64,000 nt of DNA from Ophiura sarsii. Taxonomy: Eukaryota > Echinodermata > Ophiuroidea > Amphilepidida > Ophiuridae. The DNA is taken from assembly GCA_035610835.1 (NCBI GenBank), contig CM069442.1, positions 61,171,431 to 61,235,430 of the forward strand, given 5' to 3'. Below, one piece after another: positions 57,979-64,000 of this stretch. Positions within the stretch are counted from its first letter, which is position 1. Every line of letters begins with the position of its first letter. Below the pieces are notes generated by a model. The model was not told where the DNA came from. It saw only the letters and a list, made by a program, of their open reading frames with translations, and made no database searches. Made by a program: the position numbers and the translations under genes.

Positions 57979-60900
57979 TTATTCAGGCAACTGTAAGGCT
58001 AAGAACTCATCTCTCTTGTTGAAGTATTCATTCAATCGGATGATTGCATATCTGAAAAGAGACAAACCAAAGAATACACATAGAAATTAGTACAATGTTT
58101 TGATGGTTTATACTTGGCCAACTGTTAAATCATGTAAAAACATATTTTTAGTAACTTTGTGTAAACAAATTAAAGTCATATTTACGGTCTGCCTTTGGTA
58201 AACTTTTTACTGAGGCATTGAATTTATATGTTTGTACACAAGGAATCTCAAACATGCATTGCATAAGTGCTCAAAGACTGCCCCTCCTTTAAATGGGAAA
58301 AACCGGGACTCAATTATAGCCTTATTGGAATTCTCTTGAAACAAGCATACTAATTGACCCATAATCAAGGACCACCATCAGCTTCCCTACAGCAAATAAG
58401 GACTATCACTGCAGCGTTTCCCTTGTCTTTCATAATGTCCTTTGATTTTTGTTTCCAAGCAATCCAAATATAACATATGATAGGGACCTCCTTTAATCCA
58501 GCTGAGTGAAATCAAAAACCTTTTCACCAAGTGTATGCGCTCTTTTTAAGCCATATAATTGTGGCAAAATTCTCTTGAAAATATCTTGTTCACTAATTAG
58601 TTATGTGGTATGTTAATTTTACCGGTTACGACATGAATGTCATTTAATATCACCAATTGTTGTCATCAATGAAACTGCACGGTACCTATTCGCCTCTCCA
58701 TGGTAACATACCTCAATTGACACATTATACTTGGACTGCTTTCTATACAGTGCATCTCCATTCTTAAGTCAAAAAATTGAGTCATCCCTTTAACTGATTG
58801 TCATTATTTAAGCAAACTTTTTACTGAGGTACCTGATAAATGTGCTTATCCACAAAGCATCATAATTTTGTGTGTGTAAAGTAACTTTTTTATTCTTAAT
58901 TTTATCAATTAATGGTTAAGAAGTTTAAAACTTCTACTTGGTTTTGAGAGCAACTTGACTTCTTTCCACTGTTCATTGAATTGAAATTAAGTAAAATATG
59001 TCAATGGAATTAAAAATAACACTAGAATGTAACATTGACTATGGCATGAAAAGAATGAATAATGGGAATAAATCACCCCCCCCCCCCCTCCAATTTATAA
59101 ACCTTATATTTTAACAGTATTCTTTAATATTTTCAATCTGTTATAGCAAACAATGTCTAAACTTACCCGAGGTAGTCAAAGTCAATAACTGAGATGTGGG
59201 CTTGTATGAGACCCCAGATTCCCCAGAAGAAGTGAGCAGCCTAGGAAAAAGAAGAATGTGCATGACATGTTTATTTAATTTCTCAGAATTGGGTAATCTC
59301 CAGTCATTCCTTGATCATGAAAGCAAAGGGTTTATACGGCCACGCCCAACATCGATAGTTGACGATAGATGGTACAATTAGTTACCGAGTCTGTTGTTAG
59401 GTTCTCTTGATTTCCATGACCTCCAGATTTTCTTTTCTTTCTTCTTTTATTGATTATTTAATGTTGCTCTCTATATTATATTTCTTGTAATATGCATGTT
59501 CTCTGAGTTGCAGTGAACCAATTGATTAGTCCATCAGAGCTCTTGGTAGAGAGAGTTACCAGTTTGATTTCTAATCACTCAATTCATTACATTAACCTTA
59601 TTAATGGTTTACAAAACTTATCACAGTTTGATTATTTATCAGCCGATTTCTTTCCTATTTTGGGAGGATAAACTAGATTAATAACGCATTATACAGATAA
59701 CACATATTCCATGGTTTAATGCATGCATCAAGGTCAAATGGCCGTTCAAATCGTGCACAATGTTTTTTTGATTCACCCTGTATATTGGTTATACATGCGA
59801 ATGCACACCCCAAATTAAAATGATAGAAGATTAATTTTCTTTGTATTACTCAAACAGGATTCTTTGTGAAGCTCTGTTCAACAATTATTATCACATTTGT
59901 GTGACAATCCAATGGTAGCTATTGTCTATTTGTCCATCATGAGACAGTGACGTAACTGCGTATTCTGCTAATTGCAGCACATAAACGTGCGTGCCAACTT
60001 GAGATGCTGGCGTATACATACGAGTGTAGAAAGACGGAAGATACATACGCGTGCGTGAATGCTGTGCCTGTACAGTTAAGTCACTGTCCAGAGGAAGACA
60101 AATAGAGTGAAGAACAGGGATGTTGACCTGAGAAGTCAAAAATTGAACTGGCAACGCGTCGTATTGCGAATACTTCAAAACATTGAAAATAGGTCAAAAA
60201 CATCAAAAATTGACAACATTCCATTATTTTATAGAAAAAACAATGTGCGTTTCTATACACCAAATGACAAAAAATGCATTTAAAAACCTCTGCTTACCAA
60301 TGCAAACTTGTTGACCTTGACATACAACATTTCCACCTCCTTGTCTGTAATTGGTTCTTTATTACCTGTCACTTCATGCCAAGCCACCAGATACTCTCGT
60401 AGCCATTTCAACTGGAAAGTTTTATCGGGGTACAAGTTGTAGTCTACCTCATCAAGACCTGAGATACAAAACTGAATTGATAAGCTGTTTGAACCACAAA
60501 TAGTAGTATATTTGACCTCGATGAATAGTTTCATTCAAACATTTTTTTATAGTTTGATTGATATATTAGTGTATACATAATGTTACATATGTGATGTGAT
60601 CAAGCAAAATCTGTCGGAAGTCACAAATATTTATTTTGAGATATGACCAGATAAAGGATAGAATTTCTTTTGTGTTCTTTTGTTTTGAAACCCCCTTAAT
60701 TTGCTCATATCTTTTGAGTTAATTGTCCATTTTTAATGGAGTTTTCTGCAAAATAATGCATTATAAATGGCCAATACAATTAAGCATGAAACTAAAAATG
60801 TGACATTTTCGACTTCAGACAGATTTTGCTTGATCATATCACATATTATTTCTGACTGAAATACTAAAAGAATTCTGGTATTTTCTCATTTTCATCCAAT

Positions 60901-63900
60901 TTCCAACAGCAGATGATTTCAATGCTTTGAAAACGATGTGTGATCTCAAATAAGGCCTCTGATAACCTCCTCATGGATTTCAAATTATAAACTGCTCATT
61001 TTACTGGCAAGTATTAAGAGCACTTATAATATTAGGCTAGTGTTCTTACTGATCTGCTCTGCCTCAAGGAGATCTTCTAGGATTGCATAATTGTTTGCAT
61101 GAAATAGAATACAACAACCAGTTTTCATTCTATGCTGTGTTTCCTGCCAAGATAGAGGATAGCAGATTAAAGGGAGAAAACATTTGCAGTTTAGAGTTCC
61201 TGTTATTGACAGCATTCAGCTTATGGCGTTTTCAACAACAACAACAAAAAAGGATAGATTGTCGATACCAGTGCAATAATACTGGAGACTCCTTCTATCC
61301 CAGAATAAACAATATCAGTGCAAATGTTCTTCTTTTGACCAATTTTGTATGATTTTAGAGACTTCAATAATTGATTAGAATCGCTTAGACCTTCGTATCT
61401 TTGACGGTGCATATCTCGAAGATTTTGCCTTGACCTTTTTATGGTTGTTGTTTAAAGGAAAGCCAAGACCATGATCTTCATCAAAAATGTAAAATTGAAG
61501 CAACCAGTTGCTTTAAAAGTGAGAAAATGGCTTTTAATTATGGCCCATTTTACACAGTAGGTATAGGGGATTTATTTAGTGGTGTGGATCCTACATACAC
61601 ATCGCACAAAAGCACCATGCACAATATCAATCTTGAAAAAATACTAATGTCACTGCACAGAGGAGTTAAGAGTACAATTAATTTAGAGCCTACATTTGAG
61701 TAAATTATTTCCATATTACCTGCCATTTCATCAAAATGGTTTCCCAGATCAAAAGCTTGGTAGTTATAGCTTGCATACTCATAGTCTATAAAACACACCA
61801 TGCCTGAATGTTAAAAAAAGAGTCAAAGTATTAAATAGAGATTAAGTAATCATTACAAGTCAAGTACAGGGTGTCCCAAAATTAATAGGCACTTACGCTT
61901 AGTGTTATATAACAAGTTACTAAATCATTATAGAAACACACACATGATAAGAACAGATGAGGCTTGAGCCCTTTGATTGATTACAAAAACAGGACATTTT
62001 TTAATAAATAAAGTTGTATTTCGGAGGGGATATTTAATAAACCCTGATTAATCATACTAATTGAAAAGGTACAGGGTGTCCCAAAAGTCTATGCACGACT
62101 TTGAAGCTTTGTATTTCACAAAATATAAGTCGTATTGAAAATATGAATACATATTTAGAAAGAGGAAATGTGGGAAATAATTTTGATACTAAACATTGGA
62201 GTAACATCTGTTTGTAATGCCACCCTAGAAGTAAAATATGTATTACTGCAAAAATGTATATACTTCAGAGGAATAAAGTTCATAAATCCATACCTATTGA
62301 GATTAACAAAAAGACGGGTAGAGTTGGTTACACGGAAAGTGATCCGTCAATTGTAATATTTAAAATTTTACATTACAGTGATCCCATCATTAACAAACTA
62401 TATATCACACATAGTTTTCGTTTCTATAGTGAAATCTAGTTTAATTTTTTTCCATTTATACAGAAATGTGTGCTAATGCAAAAACACAGACCCCAAAAAA
62501 TTGAATAACGTAACAGAAAAGTGAACACACACATCACACAGCGAATAGATCTCTTTGGACTTTTGGCTACTCCATGTCTTATGACATCAATGTGACTTGT
62601 TGATCTACTAGTCTTTTTTCTACCACATCGAGACAAATCATGCACAGTTCCTGTGTTTAAAAATGTATCCACAAACTCAATGGATATTCTTCCTGGTGCG
62701 CGTTTCACTTTAAAATGTTTTCTGAGCTTTTGTTGAGCAAGTTGAACTGAATTTGTTTCAGCGTAGAACCATACAATTTGTATTAGCTTATCTATGCTGT
62801 ACACCATCTTGAATGAAGACTTTTGCTGTGCAATGTTGTCTACTACGCCTATTTATGTTGTAAGTGAGTTTGGTAATGTTGTAAGTGAGTTTGGTAATAA
62901 CATTAATGTTGCAAGGTAAGCAGTGAACTGTTACTAATGCGCAACGTTGCTTTCATACCGTTAATTTATGCGTACCTGTATTAGCAACAATGTGTGGTAC
63001 TTGGTATGGGTGGGTCTCACACGGCCAAAACGTTCAACAAGTTTTATAATGTTGTGGGTTCACCAATAGGGTTGTGTTTGGTATCAAAAAAAATTCCCAA
63101 ATCTCGTCTATCAAAATATGGTTAAATTTATACCATATGATTTATATTTTATGAGATATGACTCTTCAAATACGTGCATAGACTTTTGGGACACCCTGTA
63201 TAATAATTTACATACACTTCAGTGCCAGGTGTTCCTGTTGAGTATTACAAATATTCTCACAATTAACACTTATGGTACTCATTTTTTTAAACACTTTTCT
63301 GCTGAGTAGGTACGGTATACTAAAATTGGATTATGACCAAGGCAAACGTTTACTGAAACTTAAAATGTATAATAATATTTTGAAATAAGTAAGATATACA
63401 GATTTTGTAGTTCTCCATCAAGTCACATTTGGATTTTAGAAAGAGTTAGGGTTTCTGAGCACCAGAGACTCATCCTCATCAAAATTAATTAGAACACCCC
63501 CTCACTCGGGCATTGCCAAATTAAGAGGACTTTGATAAAGGAAACTATTAGGTTGAATATATGAAAGGAATATGTTCAACATTCCCTTGCATGAGCTTAA
63601 TAATTCTTAAAATTTATGAAGACATTTGACTGGTATACAGACAAATCACATCAAGCCAGGCAAATGAGAATGCAAGCAAGCCTCAAATGCGCCAATGAGG
63701 CAAAGGCAAAAATTGTGAGTGATTGCATGAATGTGATTGGTCAAGCACTGCCAACAACAAGCAGGGAACCCAGGAAAAGGCTGAGGTAAATGCTATCACA
63801 GATATTCTTAATAATTCTAATACATACTTTACCTTTTTTTTCATCATAAATGACATTTGCTAGAAGCAAGTCATTATGACAGAAAACAACCGGTGAATCT

Positions 63901-63975
63901 AGCGGGGTAAGTGCACTTTCCAGTCTGGCCAATTCACTTCTGAGTTTGTCGTGATTAGGTACTTCTCTCAAATAT
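57979..63975 (-). CDS. ETNK1: Ethanolamine kinase, five 3' coding exons (partial)
   Basis: The exons, in transcript order, are 63975-63833, 61803-61720, 60458-60298, 59240-59167 and 58051-57979 (stop TAA). All have AG acceptors and GT donors, and the phases join perfectly. The product phosphorylates ethanolamine with ATP, the first step of the CDP-ethanolamine route to phosphatidylethanolamine, in the cytosol. Visible motifs are the catalytic-loop Brenner motif VFCHNDLLLANVIYDEKKG, then the metal-binding FIDYEY, AFDLGNHFDEMAG, NLYPDK, NKFALAAHFFWGIWGLIQA, and the C-terminal LQLPE matching the animal LKVPE end. The 178 codons seen cover about the C-terminal half; upstream exons lie past the right edge. 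All key residues visible are intact. Introns contain a mariner element (62072-63198) and MITE fragments. ETNK1 and ETNK2 orthologues cannot be told apart here. Confidence 0.95.
59926..60105. mobile_element. Short TIR element in an ETNK intron
   Basis: CTATTTGTCCATCATGAGAC at the left and the inverse of CTATTTGTCTTCCTCTGGAC at the right, each followed by AGTGACNTAACTG. It is related to the elements at 27692-28379 and 33913-34106. The target duplication is not clear. Confidence 0.6.
61867..62060. mobile_element. Solo mariner-type terminus
   Basis: CAGGGTGTCCCAAAATTAAT follows TA (61865-61866), as in the complete element next to it, but no right end is found. It is in an ETNK intron. Confidence 0.45.
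62072..63198 (-). mobile_element. Mariner-type element with DUF4817 remnant (TA TSD)
   Basis: The ends CAGGGTGTCCCAAAAGTCTA and its inverted copy are perfect over about 20 bp and are flanked by TA (62070-62071 and 63199-63200). 1127 bp. It carries only an N-terminal transposase fragment at 62807-62436. It lies in the ETNK intron between exons 63833 and 61803. Confidence 0.85.
62436..62807 (-). pseudogene. DUF4817-type transposase N-terminus (HTH), truncated
   Basis: The first 90 residues match the helix-turn-helix domain of mariner-like transposases: MVYSIDKLIQIVWFYAETNS, then KVKRAPGRISIEFVDTFLNT, GTVHDLSRCGRKK and SPKRSIR. The frame then runs into unrelated sequence and stops at 123 codons. 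The catalytic DDE part is missing, so the element is not autonomous. Confidence 0.75.
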
Positions 63976-64000
63976 CTATGGGGAAAATGCCATCATGAAA

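Overview
This is a eukaryotic genomic window. It is AT-rich, with GT-AG introns several kilobases long, low gene density, one 100-N scaffold gap (33214-33313) and dense transposon debris. The palindromic octamer TAGGCCTA is strikingly common, LINEs of animal type sit beside hAT, Tc1/mariner and Harbinger-like elements, and the best-preserved gene matches animal ethanolamine kinase. I infer a marine invertebrate, possibly an echinoderm or another invertebrate deuterostome; the species is not decidable from sequence alone. There is no prokaryotic gene organisation, CRISPR array or rRNA.

Host genes. (1) 8406-17839 (+): three exons joined in phase, giving a 217-residue lysine-rich, proline/serine-rich protein with a C-terminal hydrophobic tail (putative tail-anchored protein, family not recognised). 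(2) 38546-45154 (+): two exons in phase, 229 residues, unrecognised family. (3) 35734-35116 (-): a divergent paralogue of exon 1 of gene 2, carrying a frame break just before the conserved motif. (4) 63975-57979 (-): the last five coding exons of an ethanolamine kinase (CDP-ethanolamine branch of phosphatidylethanolamine synthesis); its 5' exons lie beyond the right edge.

Mobile elements fill most of the rest. Many can be delimited to the base from terminal inverted repeats plus target-site duplications. There are TA-flanked mariner-like elements (1404-2446, 9240-9768, 21934-22571, 46919-47835, 52404-53025, 62072-63198 and others), 8-bp-flanked hAT elements (14204-14431, 16915-17172, 36727-37090, 40718-42016, 48082-49836, 57068-57238), and a TTA-flanked Harbinger-like MITE (31342-31976) inside an old LINE. 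A 3.0-kb TACA-flanked element (2546-5552) carries eight copies of GCGACGGACGGAA. Three LINEs are present: 22816-25511 (11-bp TSD, inserted in a mariner MITE arm), 42156-43849 (11-bp TSD) and 29935-32275 (decayed, L1/Tx1-like). A hAT transposase C-terminus lies at 33316-33753, just right of the gap. Transposase remnants of the mariner/DUF4817 type lie at 62436-62807 and 53990-54238.

Tandem repeats: a 48-bp minisatellite (6501-7445) and a 33-bp minisatellite (15870-16880), both multiples of three and so giving spurious long ORFs, a 50-bp array (26690-27150), a 231-bp array carried inside a hAT element (40718-42016, also at 32280-33213), and GGACTC hexamer arrays at both ends of a hAT element. 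Long G or C homopolymers (about 15 to 38 nt) recur, mostly inside the hAT-type repeats. No experimentally supportable promoter or terminator was identified.
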